Shown: piece by piece, positions 24,931-37,038 of the stretch
How the letters are laid out: each line of letters starts with the position of its first letter
Position numbering within the stretch: position 1 is the first letter of the stretch
Notes under the pieces: model-generated
What the model was told of the DNA's origin: nothing
The model's input: only the letters and a program-made list of their open reading frames with translations
Database searches by the model: none
Translations under genes and position numbers: made by a program
Assembly: GCF_013347965.1 (NCBI RefSeq)
Contig: NZ_CP048810.1
Coordinates: 6,323,501 to 6,387,500 of the forward strand
Origin: Pseudomonas bijieensis
GTDB lineage: Bacteria; Pseudomonadota; Gammaproteobacteria; Pseudomonadales; Pseudomonadaceae
DNA length: 64,000 nucleotides
Direction: 5' to 3'

Positions 24931-25434
24931 ATGTTCAAATCGCGCTCGTTGATTGCTGCAGTTACTTGTTTCGCCCTGGCAGCGGGCCCTGGCATTGTTG
25001 TCGCAGACCCGGGCAACGGCAAGGGAAGCGCTCAATTCGATCAAGGCCCCGGTCACGGCCAGGGAGGCAAAGGCGGGCAGGGCAACAAGGGCGGTCAAGG
25101 AAATTCTGGCAACAAGGGCAATAAGGGCAACCAGGGTGGTGGCGGCGGCGATTGGCATAACGGCCCGAGCATCGATCGAGGCGGCATCCTGGGTGTGATT
25201 GGCGGCTATCGCGATTACTGGAGCCCTGGCCCGGCATTGCCGCCGGGCATCCAGAAGAATCTTGCCCGGGGCAAGCCGTTGCCACCCGGTATCGCCAAGA
25301 AACTCGACGGTCGACTGTTGGGGCGGTTGCCGCACTATGACGGTTATGAGTGGCAACAGGTCGGCACTGACCTGATCCTGGTAGCGATCGCCACTGGCAT
25401 CATCTATGAAGTGCTCAACGGGGCGTTTGATTGA
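24931..25434 (+). CDS. CigR/RcnB-like secreted protein, 167 aa
   Basis: Exported protein with a signal peptide ending at VVADP and a Gly/Asn/Lys-rich low-complexity region (about residues 26-72), built from GNKGG-like units. The C-terminal half has PGPALPPGIQKNLARGKPLP followed by PGIAKKLDGRLLGRLP and a hydrophobic VGTDLILVAIATGIIYEVL helix. This arrangement matches proteins called anti-virulence regulator CigR family, with the RcnB fold. In Salmonella, CigR sits in the periplasmic face and dampens a virulence output; no such role is shown here. A short 5' leader and its own promoter precede it. Confidence 0.78.
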   Translation: MFKSRSLIAAVTCFALAAGPGIVVADPGNGKGSAQFDQGPGHGQGGKGGQGNKGGQGNSGNKGNKGNQGGGGGDWHNGPSIDRGGILGVIGGYRDYWSPGPALPPGIQKNLARGKPLPPGIAKKLDGRLLGRLPHYDGYEWQQVGTDLILVAIATGIIYEVLNGAFD

Positions 25435-25497
25435 CCCGGTGTTCCAACGAAATGGCAGCCTCTTCGGAGTAATGCCAGTCAGTTGAGAAACGGAACT

Positions 25498-25587
25498 TGT
25501 GGGAGCGGGCTTGCTCGCGAAAGCGTCGGGTCAGTCAACATCAATGTTGAATGACACACCGCCTTCGCGAGCAAGCCCGCTCCCACA
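25498..25587. repeat. REP pair (BIME) of fluorescens type
   Basis: TGTGGGAGCGGGCTTGCTCG and its inverse CGAGCAAGCCCGCTCCCACA face each other around about 35 bp. Confidence 0.9.
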
Positions 25588-25633
25588 GTTTTTCCGAGTT
25601 GTCTCAGGTATCGCATTCACCACAGGTTTCGTA

Positions 25634-27479
25634 TCAGTTTTCCAGTTGCCGCAGGCGTTTGTACAAGGTATTGCGGCTGACCCCCAGCCGTCGCGCCAAG
25701 TGCGAGATATTCCCGCCCACCGCCTGCAACTGGCGGTTCAGGTCCTCGGCATCGTTAAGGTCCACCGTCAGCGGCTCCGGTGTTTCCACCGGCTCCATTT
25801 CCAGGTCGACAAAAAAAGTCGTCGGGCAGATGCTCCGGGCGGATCGGCTGTTCCTCGGCCATCGCCAGGGCCACTTGCAGCACGCTGCTGACCTGGCGCA
25901 GGTTGCCCGGCCATGGATGGCGTTCGAACAGATCCAATACTTCGCGACTCAAACCGGCCCATTGGGTCGGTTCGCGGTGGTGTTCCCAGAGGCGCTTGAA
26001 TAGCGCCTGCTTGTCACTGCGTTCGCGCAGCGGTGGCAGTTCCAGGGTCAGGCCGCCGATGCGATAGTACAGGTCTTCGCGAAACCGCCCCAGTTGTACC
26101 TGTTCACGCAGTGAGCGGTTGGTGGCGGAGATGATGCGGATGTCCACCGGGAACAGCTCGGCGCTACCCACCGGTTGCACGCAACGCTCCTGCAAGACCC
26201 GCAGCAGCCGGGCCTGGGTTGGCAGGGGCATGTCGCCGATCTCGTCGAGGAACAGCGTGCCCCGGTCGGCCTTGCGGATCAGGCCGATGCTGCCTTTCTG
26301 GTTGGCGCCAGTGAACGCGCCTTTTTCATAACCGAACAGTTCCGACTCCACCAGCTCAGCGGGGATCGCCGCGCAGTTGACGGCAATGAATGGCTGCTTG
26401 CAGCGGGAACTGGCCTGGTGCAGGGCTTTGACGAAGACTTCCTTGCCGACGCCGGTCTCGCCATGGATCAGCAGCGGAATGTCCTTCTCCAGCAGGCGCT
26501 CGGCCTGGCGCACAGCTTTTTCCACGCGGCTGTCGCCGAAGTGCAGGGTGTTGAGGCTGATAGCGTTGCTGACGGGCGCTGGCGCAGGCGCTGCTTCGGT
26601 GAAAACCCGGGCCTTGATCGACACTTGGCTCGGGCGCCTGAGCAAGCACTGGAAGCGATTGCTGCCGGATGCTTGCAGGGCGAACGGCAGGCCGTCGGGT
26701 TGGTTCAGCAGTTCCAGTAACGAGACCTTGAACAGGCTTTCGATGCTGACCCGCGACAGGCTCAAGCCCAGCAGGTTGTCGGCCCGGCGGTTGGCGGACA
26801 GTACCTGGCCGCTCTCATCGAAGATCAGCAGCCCGGCCCATTGGCTGTCGAGGTTGTTCAAGCCGGTGTTGAAGGTCAGTTGGAAGTGTTCACCGCGAAA
26901 CAGGTTGAGGATCAGCCGGTTCTCCACGGTCTGGCTCATCATCTTGACCATGCCCAGGGTGTGGGACGGCGGCAGGTAGCTGTCGCTGGATACGTCCAGC
27001 ACGGCGATGACCTTGCGCTCGGCATCGAAGATCGGCGCGGCGGAGCCGGTCATGAAGCGGTTGGCCTTGAGGAAGTGTTCATCGTGTTCGATGTGCACCG
27101 CCTGTTCGCAGGCCAGCGCGGTACCGATGGCATTGGTGCCGGTGCAGCGCTCCATCCAGCTCGCCCCGGCGCTGAAGCCATGGGCCAGTTTCGGCTCGAT
27201 GAAACGCTGGGTGCCCCAGGAGGTCAGCACTTGGCCCTGGTTGTCGGCCAGCATGATCAGGCAGTTGGAGTTACTCAGGATGTTTTCGTAATACGGCAAG
27301 ACTTCCTGGTGGGTGGTCTGCACCAGCGAATGCTGGCTCTCCAGCAACTGGGCGATGCCTTGGGCGGGCAATGGGTCGAAGGCCGGCACGCTTTGATGGT
27401 TCAGGCCGAAGGCGCGGCAACGGGACCAGGATGCCTGGATGATGGCCTCGTGGGACAAGGCTGGAGCAGGTGCGGCCAT
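25634..27479 (-). CDS. Sigma-54-dependent activator, AcoR-like, frameshifted before the HTH
   Basis: Enhancer-binding protein: an N-terminal sensor/GAF-like region (residues 1-300), then an AAA+ domain with Walker A GETGVGKEVF, the sigma-54 contact loop GAFTGANQ, Walker B TLFLDEIGD and RLLRVLQER. The frame ends at 25755 with residues FFCRPGNGAGG, but at 25811-25817 there is an A7 run; losing one A restores FFVDLEMEP, DLNRQLQAVGGNISHLARRL and GVSRNTLYKRLRQLEN to the TGA at 25634. The recovered tail is a Fis-type HTH. As read, the protein lacks DNA binding. It is divergent from the glp-like operon with a sigma-54 promoter, so that operon is its probable target. Confidence 0.9.
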
Positions 27480-27578
27480 GGGGCACTCTCGCAGGTGCTG
27501 TTTTTATTGTTGTGATCAGTCTCGCACATCCTCCTTGTGCTGGGGCAGCCTGAATATCACTTCATACACAGCCCCTTT

Positions 27579-27666
27579 TGTGGAAGCAAGTCTGCTCGCG
27601 ATAGCGATAGATCTGATGCATTAATGCGGCTGACACACCGCTATCGCGAGCAGGCTCGCTCCCACA
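27579..27666. repeat. REP pair (BIME)
   Basis: Inverted pair TGTGGAAGCAAGTCTGCTCG ... CGAGCAGGCTCGCTCCCACA between the activator and the importer promoter. Confidence 0.85.
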
Positions 27667-27680
27667 GGTGTTATTCAGTG

Positions 27681-27760
27681 TTGTTCAAAATTGTTCATTG
27701 TCAACCCGAGCGTTGTTCAGTTGTTCACTCATGATTGTTCATTTGTGTTCATCAATGAAC
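27681..27760. promoter_or_regulatory. Array of TTGTTCA repeats (likely upstream activating sites)
   Basis: TTGTTCA occurs at 27681, 27691, 27713, 27721 and 27735, with a GTGTTCA at 27745 and a GTTCAT-CA-ATGAAC palindrome at 27747-27760. The array sits about 80-160 bp upstream of the expected start of transcription from the sigma-54 promoter, the usual position of enhancer sites. Confidence 0.72.
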
Positions 27761-27815
27761 GCCTTTTTCCTACAGATCAAGGGAAATACCAATCTGATCA
27801 AAGGCTTGTAATTTC

Positions 27816-27831
27816 TGGCACGGCTTTCGCT
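27816..27831 (+). promoter_or_regulatory. Sigma-54 promoter of the glp-like importer operon
   Basis: TGGCACG-GCTT-TCGCT: GG at 27817-27818 and GC at 27829-27830 are exactly 10 bases apart, matching the -24/-12 rule, with one mismatch to the TTGC part. It lies 46 bp before the first importer gene. Confidence 0.75.
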
Positions 27832-27876
27832 TTCTAGCTCGGGTCGCTTGACTCCAAATAATAAAAAGGCCGAGCC

Positions 27877-28970
27877 ATGTCATTAAAGCTTGAGCACATC
27901 TGTCGCACCGTCGAAGGCCAGACCTGGATCGACGATGCCAATCTGAGTTTCGAACCCGGATCCTTCAACGTCCTGCTGGGCCGCACGCTGTCCGGCAAGA
28001 CCAGTCTCATGCGCCTGATGGCCGGTCTGGACAAGCCCGACAGCGGCCGCATCCTGATGAACGGCGTCGACGTCACCAACCGCCCGGTGCGGCTGCGCAA
28101 CGTGTCGATGGTTTACCAGCAGTTCATCAACTACCCGACCATGACCGTTTTCGAAAACATCGCTTCGCCGTTGCGCCAGGCCGGGGTGTCCGAGGAGGTT
28201 ATCCAGGGCAAGGTCCTGGAAACCGCAAAAATGCTGCGGATCGAGAAATTCCTCAAGCGTCATCCGCTGGAGTTGTCCGGCGGCCAGCAGCAGCGCACCG
28301 CCATGGCCCGGGCGCTGGTCAAGGACGCCGAGCTGATCCTGTTCGACGAGCCGCTGGTGAACCTGGACTACAAGCTGCGCGAAGAACTGCGCCAGGAAAT
28401 GCGCGAACTGTTCCAGGCCCGCCACACCATCGCGGTCTACGCCACCACCGAGCCCAATGAAGCATTGGCCTTGGGCGGCACCACCACCATCCTGCATGAA
28501 GGCCGGGTCATCCAGAGCGGCAAATCGTCCTCGGTGTATCACCAGCCGCAGACCGTGCTGGCCGCCGAGCTGTTTTCCGAACCGCCCATCAACCTCATGC
28601 CCGGACGCATCGCCGGCAATGAAGTGAGCTTCGCCAATTTCGTGCACTTCCCGCTGAACGTCGACCTGCGCCCGGTGGGCGAGGGCGAGTTCCGCTTCGG
28701 CGTGCGCCCCAGCCATATCTCCCTGGTGCCGAGCAACGACGACGACCTCGAACTGGCGGTGACCGTCGAAGTGGCCGAGATCAGCGGCTCGGAGACGTTC
28801 CTGCATGTGCGCAACGAGCATTTCCTGCTGGTGCTGCACTTGCCAGGGGTGCATGAGTACGACGTGGACGCGCCGATCCGCATCTACATTCCGACCCATA
28901 AACTGTTTGTCTTCGATGCCCAAGGCAAGCTGGTCCAGGCCCCGGGCCTGCGTATTGCGAGGGTTGCCTG

Positions 28971-28971
<1 letters not shown>
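27877..28971 (+). CDS. glpS: ABC importer ATPase 1 (GlpS-like), 364 aa
   Basis: ATP-binding subunit of a sugar/polyol importer of the type described as GlpSTPQUV for glycerol. Walker A is GRTLSGKTS, the signature is LSGGQQQR, and Walker B is LILFDEPLV. The switch His that normally reads YVTHDQ is replaced: the segment is YATTEPNEAL, so a Thr stands there. A C-terminal OB-type regulatory domain follows (FRFGVRPSHISLV). Its partner GlpT has a normal switch but a degenerate signature. The stop overlaps the glpT start. The gene name rests on operon order; the true substrate is not proven. Confidence 0.85.
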
Positions 28972-30943
<1,972 letters not shown>

Positions 30944-30953
30944 GGCCCGCACG

Positions 30954-31754
<801 letters not shown>

Positions 31755-31761
31755 GGAGTCG

Positions 31762-32037
31762 ATGATGGAATGGATGAACTGGACCGCCCCCACGGCGGCA
31801 TTCTTTGGGGTCATCGCCTTGCTGCTGGCAGGCATGACTACGTGGGAACTGCGTTCGCCGAGTATCCCTCGGCGCGGTTTCCTGCCGATTGCCACCACCC
31901 GGGGCGATCGGTTGTTTATCGGTCTTCTCGGTAGCGCCTACCTGCATATGCTGGTGATCGGCGCCACCGACTGGAGCATCTGGATAGCGTTCGCGTTGTC
32001 TCTGGTGTGGCTGTTGGCAGTGATGCGGTGGGGCTAG
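31762..32037 (+). CDS. glpU: DUF2160 small membrane protein (GlpU-like), 91 aa
   Basis: Short protein with three hydrophobic helices (TAAFFGVIALLLAGMTTWEL, FIGLLGSAYLHMLVIGA, IWIAFALSLVWLLAVM) and the conserved ATTRGDRLFI loop. DUF2160 is found only within this type of importer operon, between the permeases and the binding protein, corresponding to GlpU. The role is unknown; it may aid assembly or stability of the permease. Confidence 0.85.
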   Translation: MMEWMNWTAPTAAFFGVIALLLAGMTTWELRSPSIPRRGFLPIATTRGDRLFIGLLGSAYLHMLVIGATDWSIWIAFALSLVWLLAVMRWG

Positions 32038-32085
32038 TCGCGCAGGTTCGCCGATCAGGCTCTTAAACCCAAACAGGAGGTCTCT

Positions 32086-33828
32086 ATGTTCAATAAAAAC
32101 AATAAGCTGCGACATAGCGTTTCATTGGCAGCCATGCTGGCACTCAGCGGGCTGAGTGCTGCGGCCTGGGCCGACGCCTATGAAGACGCCGCTAAAAAAT
32201 GGATCGGCAGTGAATTCAAGCCGTCGACCCTGACCGCCGAGCAGCAGCTCGAAGAACTCAAGTGGTTCATCAAGGCCGCCCAGCCGTTTCGCGGGATGAA
32301 AATCAACGTGGTCTCGGAAACCATCGCCACCCACGAATACGAGTCCAAGGTGCTGGCCAAGGCCTTTACCGAGATCACCGGGATCCAGCTGACCCACGAC
32401 CTGCTCCAGGAAGGCGACGTGGTGGAGAAGCTGCAGACCCAGATGCAATCGGACAAGAATATCTATGACGGCTGGGTCAACGACTCGGACTTGATCGGCA
32501 CGCACTTCCGCTACGGCAAGACTGAATCGATCACTGACCTGATGGCCAACGAAGGCAAGGATTTCACCTCGCCGACCCTGGACATCAAGGACTTCATCGG
32601 CATTTCCTTCACCACCGCGCCGGACGGCAAGATCTATCAACTGCCCGATCAGCAATTCGCCAACTTGTACTGGTTCCGTGCCGACTGGTTCGAGCGCCCC
32701 GAGCTGAAGGCCAAGTTCAAGGAGAAATACGGCTACGAGCTGGGCGTACCGGTGAACTGGTCGGCCTATGAGGACATCGCCAAGTTCTTCTCCGAAGACG
32801 TCAAGGAAATCGACGGCAAGCGGGTCTACGGCCACATGGACTACGGCAAGAAAGACCCGTCCCTGGGCTGGCGCTTCACCGATGCCTGGTTCTCCATGGC
32901 CGGCGGTGGCGACAAGGGCCTGCCCAACGGTTTGCCGGTGGATGAGTGGGGCATTCGTGTCGAAGACTGCCATCCGGTCGGTTCCAGTGTGACCCGCGGC
33001 GGCGATACCAACGGACCGGCGGCGGTGTTCGCCACCACCAAATACGTGGACTGGATGAAGAAGTACGCACCACCGGAAGCGGCGGGCATGACCTTCTCCG
33101 AATCCGGCCCGGTACCGTCCCAGGGCAACATTGCCCAGCAGATCTTCTGGTACACCGCTTTCACCGCCGACATGACCAAGCCGGGCCTGCCGGTGATGAA
33201 CGCCGATGGCACGCCGAAATGGCGCATGGCGCCATCGCCGCGTGGTCCGTACTGGGAAGAGGGCATGAAGCTAGGGTATCAGGACGTGGGTTCCTGGACA
33301 TTCATGAAGTCCACGCCGGAGAAACAGAAACTCGCCGCCTGGCTCTACGCGCAGTTCGTGACGTCCAAGACCGTGTCGCTGAAAAAGACCATCGTCGGCC
33401 TGACGCCGATTCGTGAGTCGGACATCAACTCTCAGGCCTTGACCGACCTGGCGCCGAAACTCGGTGGCCTGGTGGAGTTCTACCGCAGCCCGGCCCGTGT
33501 GCAATGGACCCCGACCGGGACCAACGTGCCGGACTATCCACGCCTGGCGCAACTGTGGTGGAGCCACATCGCCGAAGCAGCAAGCGGCGAGAAGACCCCG
33601 CAACAGGCCCTCGATGGGTTGGCCAAGGACCAGGACGCGATCATGACGCGCCTGGAGCGCTCCAAGGCCCAAGCCACCTGCGCCCCGAAAATGAACCCCG
33701 AGCGCGACGCGCAATACTGGTTCGACCAACCGGGCGCACCGAAGCCGAAACTGGCGAACGAGAAGCCTAAAGGTGAAACGGTGAGCTACACCGAGCTGTT
33801 GAAATCATGGGAGGCGGCACGCAAGTAA
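32086..33828 (+). CDS. glpV: ABC importer solute-binding protein (GlpV-like), 580 aa
   Basis: Periplasmic binding protein with signal peptide (MFNKNNKLRHSVSLAAMLAL, cleavage near AAWADA). The mature part has the two-lobe extracellular solute-binding fold, with YQLPDQQFANLYWFRADWF in the first lobe and a late GLVEFYRSPARVQWTPTGTN stretch. At 580 aa it is long for family 1 proteins but usual for the polyol (glycerol/GlpV) branch. AGGAGGT precedes the ATG at 32086, and a strong terminator follows. This is the last gene of the operon. Confidence 0.88.
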   Translation: MFNKNNKLRHSVSLAAMLALSGLSAAAWADAYEDAAKKWIGSEFKPSTLTAEQQLEELKWFIKAAQPFRGMKINVVSETIATHEYESKVLAKAFTEITGIQLTHDLLQEGDVVEKLQTQMQSDKNIYDGWVNDSDLIGTHFRYGKTESITDLMANEGKDFTSPTLDIKDFIGISFTTAPDGKIYQLPDQQFANLYWFRADWFERPELKAKFKEKYGYELGVPVNWSAYEDIAKFFSEDVKEIDGKRVYGHMDYGKKDPSLGWRFTDAWFSMAGGGDKGLPNGLPVDEWGIRVEDCHPVGSSVTRGGDTNGPAAVFATTKYVDWMKKYAPPEAAGMTFSESGPVPSQGNIAQQIFWYTAFTADMTKPGLPVMNADGTPKWRMAPSPRGPYWEEGMKLGYQDVGSWTFMKSTPEKQKLAAWLYAQFVTSKTVSLKKTIVGLTPIRESDINSQALTDLAPKLGGLVEFYRSPARVQWTPTGTNVPDYPRLAQLWWSHIAEAASGEKTPQQALDGLAKDQDAIMTRLERSKAQATCAPKMNPERDAQYWFDQPGAPKPKLANEKPKGETVSYTELLKSWEAARK

Positions 33829-33848
33829 AGCCCCACGCGTGAAAACGA

Positions 33849-33876
33849 ACGGCACCGAAAGGTGCCGTTTTTTTTG
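33849..33876 (+). terminator. Terminator of the glp-like operon
   Basis: ACGGCACC-GAAA-GGTGCCGT followed by eight T. Confidence 0.95.
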
Positions 33877-33888
33877 CGTGCGCTTGCA

Positions 33889-34052
33889 CTGCTATCGTGA
33901 GCAGGCTCGCTCCCACATGGTCTGTCTTGGGGTGACCAAAGCTCCATGCACACCGCCAACCCCTGTGGGAGCGAGCCTGCTCGCGATAGCGGCGGGTCAG
34001 TTGCAGCGATGTTGACTGGGCTGACGCTTTCGCGAGCAAGCCCGCTCCCACA
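33889..34052. repeat. Three REP units in tandem
   Basis: REP units at about 33889-33917, 33963-33992 and 34026-34052 (GAGCAGGCTCGCTCCCACA and its inverse), between convergent transcription units. Confidence 0.9.
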
Positions 34053-34081
34053 AGGGGGGTGGTGATCTGAAGGGAGAGTGA

Positions 34082-35020
34082 TCAGCCCGCCTTGGCCGGG
34101 CTGGCCAGGGCGTTTCCAGCCACGGGCGCGGGTGAGCTTTTCATCAGGGCATCCAATGCCTGCCGGTAGCTTTTGCCCGCCAGGCTCATGCTGTTGTTGT
34201 GCGTCGCGCCGGGCACCAGCAACAGACGCTTGGGCTCCCGGGCGGCGTTGAACAGCTGCTCGCTGAACCGGGGCGGTACGTAGCGGTCGGCGGCACCATG
34301 GACAATCAGCAGCGGCATGTTGATCTCGCCGATTTTGTCGATGGAGTCGAACTTCTGCGACAGCAGCCAGCGCACCGGCAGGGACGTGTTCGCCATGGCG
34401 GTTGCAACATCGCCCAAGGAAGTGAAAGTGGATTCGATGACCAGGCCTCGGACCTGGGCACCGCCATTCTTCGCCGACTCCTGGCCCAGCTGCGCAGCAA
34501 GGTCTACCGCGACGGCCCCACCCAGGGAATGACCATAGATCAGCCGCAGGGCCGGGTCCGGTTGCAGTACCTTGAGACGTTCCCAGGCGATGCGTGCATC
34601 TTCATAGACGCTGGCTTCCGACGGCAGATCCCCATGGCTTTTGCCAAAACCACGGTAATCGATCGCCAGCACCGAATAGCCCAGTGCCCTCAGTTGCTGG
34701 ATACGAAACAACTGGCCGGTCAGATTCCAACGCACGCCATGCAAGTACAGGATGGCCGGAGCGTTCTTGCGTTCGGCCGGCCACCACCAGCCGTGGATAT
34801 TTTCCCCGGCCTTGAAGCTCTTGGGCTTGAGATCGAATTCCTGCACGCTGCTGGGGAGCCCACTGAACCAGCTCGCTGTTCCCGGCTCGATACGAAAGAC
34901 CAGCTCGCGTTCCTTATGCTGCAACACTGCACAGCCCACCGGCAGGCCGATCACCATCGTGGCCATGAAAAACCAGGCCAGCCAGCGCTTCTTGACGCGA
35001 GAGAGTGACAATGAAGACAT
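34082..35020 (-). CDS. Alpha/beta-hydrolase, membrane-anchored, 312 aa
   Basis: Serine hydrolase of the alpha/beta fold. An N-terminal hydrophobic segment (WLAWFFMATMVIGLPVGCAV) is either a membrane anchor or a lipoprotein signal with Cys at the end. The oxyanion strand ILYLHGVRWNLTGQ, nucleophile elbow GHSLGG, acid in IVHGAADRYVPP and catalytic His in VPGATHNN are all in place. It is the common esterase/thioesterase-like architecture of the BAAT or CPBP type. It stands alone, 207 bp downstream of the exopolysaccharide operon, and the substrate is unknown. Confidence 0.85.
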   Translation of the reverse strand: MSSLSLSRVKKRWLAWFFMATMVIGLPVGCAVLQHKERELVFRIEPGTASWFSGLPSSVQEFDLKPKSFKAGENIHGWWWPAERKNAPAILYLHGVRWNLTGQLFRIQQLRALGYSVLAIDYRGFGKSHGDLPSEASVYEDARIAWERLKVLQPDPALRLIYGHSLGGAVAVDLAAQLGQESAKNGGAQVRGLVIESTFTSLGDVATAMANTSLPVRWLLSQKFDSIDKIGEINMPLLIVHGAADRYVPPRFSEQLFNAAREPKRLLLVPGATHNNSMSLAGKSYRQALDALMKSSPAPVAGNALASPAKAG

Positions 35021-35227
35021 CGACGCGATTCGCTACTCGGGACGGAAGCTGCGTTTTAGCAGATTCCGTCCAGGGTGCGCAGGGATTTCGGACCGTTTGC
35101 CTGTGGCGAGGGGCGCCTCACTGTGCCTTCAGGCGCTAGGTAATCCGATCGAGCTCTGAGCGTTTGGCCCCCTCCACTGGCGTCGTCGGGTCTCGCCACC
35201 CAAGGCGCAGGCAATAACGCGACAGGT

Positions 35228-36343
35228 TCAGATCGAACTCGCCGATTTGCTCTTGCGCTTGCCAAGCCATGGTTTCAGGCTCCTCCAAAGCCGCAAGGCG
35301 AAACCCAGGAGCAAACCATCAGGTTGCCAGGAATAAAAACTCCAACGCCAATGCTCCAGTTGTCCGGTCATGCGTTCGTGCAATTGATGGCTGGAGTTAT
35401 TGAGACTGACCCGCGACGCATCGATCCACCGCCAGTTTTCGTCCAGGCCCCAGCGAATCCACTCTTCGAGCAATACCCGGCCGCTACCCAGGTCGGCATG
35501 CTGCGGCAGGAACGCCAGGTTGTAATCGTACAGCCGGCCTTGATCCAGCAGGCCGAGGCGATAGCTGATGCACTCACCGTTCAGCTCCAGCGTCACCACC
35601 CGCACCTGGCCTTGGGCAGCGAGGGCGCTGAAGGCGTGGTTCATCCATTGCTGGTGCATGGGGTCGGAGAAGATCCCGACACCTTCCTGGCCTTTCCAAC
35701 TGGCGGCCTCGACGTCGGCCAGGGCCCGTAACAATTGCCCCATGCTGATGGCGTCCGGCGTTAAACGGCGGATCTCTGCGCCGCAAGCGGCGATTCGCTT
35801 GCGCGCCCGACGCAGCTTGTAGCGTGTATCACCGGAAATTTCCTGATGATCGCTGTCGCTGATCAGGTGCACCGGAACCCGACAACTGAGTCGCCGCTCT
35901 CCGGTGGAACTCAGCGCCATCCAGGCGCTGAGGACGCTTTGTTCACCGACCGGCTCGATCACTTCATTCAATTGCAGCAACGCGTGAGGCAAGTGCTGAC
36001 GGATCTGCATCAGCGCCTGGCCCATGCTTTCGGCGTCCAGGCGTACCAGCAGGGCGATGCGATCGGCCAAGGGGTAACCCAAGTGATGCAACACCCGAAA
36101 CCGCAGTCCGCCGATACGCTCACGTCCCGAAACCAGGGGCAGGCACAGGCACAAGGTCTGGTCCTGCCAGCCCAGCAACACGTGCAATTGCTGCTCGGGC
36201 AACAGGGCGAATTCCGCCGCTTGCAGCCAGGCCAGGGTGTTGAACGGCGTTGCGTCGGCCACCTGGGTTCGCAGCTGTTCATAAGCTGATACAGGAAAGT
36301 CCGCCGCGCCCAGGGAGCGACACCATTGGAACCGGATCGTCAT
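35228..36343 (-). CDS. CelD/BcsL-like GNAT protein of the exopolysaccharide operon, 371 aa
   Basis: Double-GNAT fold protein of the CelD/BcsL group often found in polysaccharide clusters. The second half has the family block RVVTLELNGECISYRLGLLD and YDYNLAFLPQHADLGSGRVL and RLSCRVPVHL in the first half. It is the last gene of the operon, with the previous GNAT stop only 5 bp away. Its role is probably acylation of an amino sugar or of the finished chain; this is inference from context. Confidence 0.78.
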   Translation of the reverse strand: MTIRFQWCRSLGAADFPVSAYEQLRTQVADATPFNTLAWLQAAEFALLPEQQLHVLLGWQDQTLCLCLPLVSGRERIGGLRFRVLHHLGYPLADRIALLVRLDAESMGQALMQIRQHLPHALLQLNEVIEPVGEQSVLSAWMALSSTGERRLSCRVPVHLISDSDHQEISGDTRYKLRRARKRIAACGAEIRRLTPDAISMGQLLRALADVEAASWKGQEGVGIFSDPMHQQWMNHAFSALAAQGQVRVVTLELNGECISYRLGLLDQGRLYDYNLAFLPQHADLGSGRVLLEEWIRWGLDENWRWIDASRVSLNNSSHQLHERMTGQLEHWRWSFYSWQPDGLLLGFALRLWRSLKPWLGKRKSKSASSI

Positions 36344-36348
36344 GGGGA

Positions 36349-37038
36349 TCAGGCCGCCGAAGTCGAGGCCGCCGGCCGGGCCGGTTTACGAAAAGCGTCC
36401 AGTACCGTGCCGGTGTAAGACGTATTTCGCAGAAACCGCCAGCGACCGAGCAAGTGGTACAGGTGGGTGATCTGCCCGCGCTCCTGGAAGCCCATGCGAA
36501 TATGCATCTTGATCGCCTGGATGTTTTGCAAATCGCAAACATCGACCATGGTGTTGCAACCATGGTCCGCCATGACTTTCCATACCTCCAACTGCATGTC
36601 CGCCGATATTCTGGAACCCCAGTATTCACGGATCGCCTCGCCACCGAACTGAAAGTATTCGCCAGGCTTGATCGGAAAGTTGCAGTGATAGAAATGGCGG
36701 TCGAAATAGTCCCGTGTACTGGCCCAGGCGAACCCCACGGTGTCGTCCTGATCATCCAGATACATCAAGCCTGTGTAGCCTTCGGCCGCCAGCTCACGCA
36801 TGGTTTTGACGCGGTCGCCGAAGTGCCGGGCAAAAGCATCGGCATTGGCGACGGTGATGAACTCCAGGCGCATCGGTGGGTAGGGCTTGAGGTTGTGTGG
36901 GGGGAGCGGGGTCCGTATATCGTGCTCCAGCCACACCAGTCGGGTGTGGGAAAATACGTAGCGTCTGCATAGCTGCTTTAGAACGGCGCGCAGACCTTTT
37001 TTCTGAATGCGATCACGCAATGTTTGCAGAGCGTTCAT
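36349..37038 (-). CDS. GNAT-fold protein of the exopolysaccharide operon, 229 aa
   Basis: The start at 37038 (MNALQTLRDRIQKKGLRAVL) overlaps the preceding stop by 4 bases (ATGA). The N-terminal 60 residues are a basic helix region with FSHTRLVWLEHDI, followed by a GNAT-type domain (GLMYLDDQDDTVGFAWAS) ending in RMGFQERGQITHLYHL. It is likely to act on a polysaccharide precursor, together with the following gene. No signal peptide, so it works in the cytoplasm. Confidence 0.75.
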   Translation of the reverse strand: MNALQTLRDRIQKKGLRAVLKQLCRRYVFSHTRLVWLEHDIRTPLPPHNLKPYPPMRLEFITVANADAFARHFGDRVKTMRELAAEGYTGLMYLDDQDDTVGFAWASTRDYFDRHFYHCNFPIKPGEYFQFGGEAIREYWGSRISADMQLEVWKVMADHGCNTMVDVCDLQNIQAIKMHIRMGFQERGQITHLYHLLGRWRFLRNTSYTGTVLDAFRKPARPAASTSAA

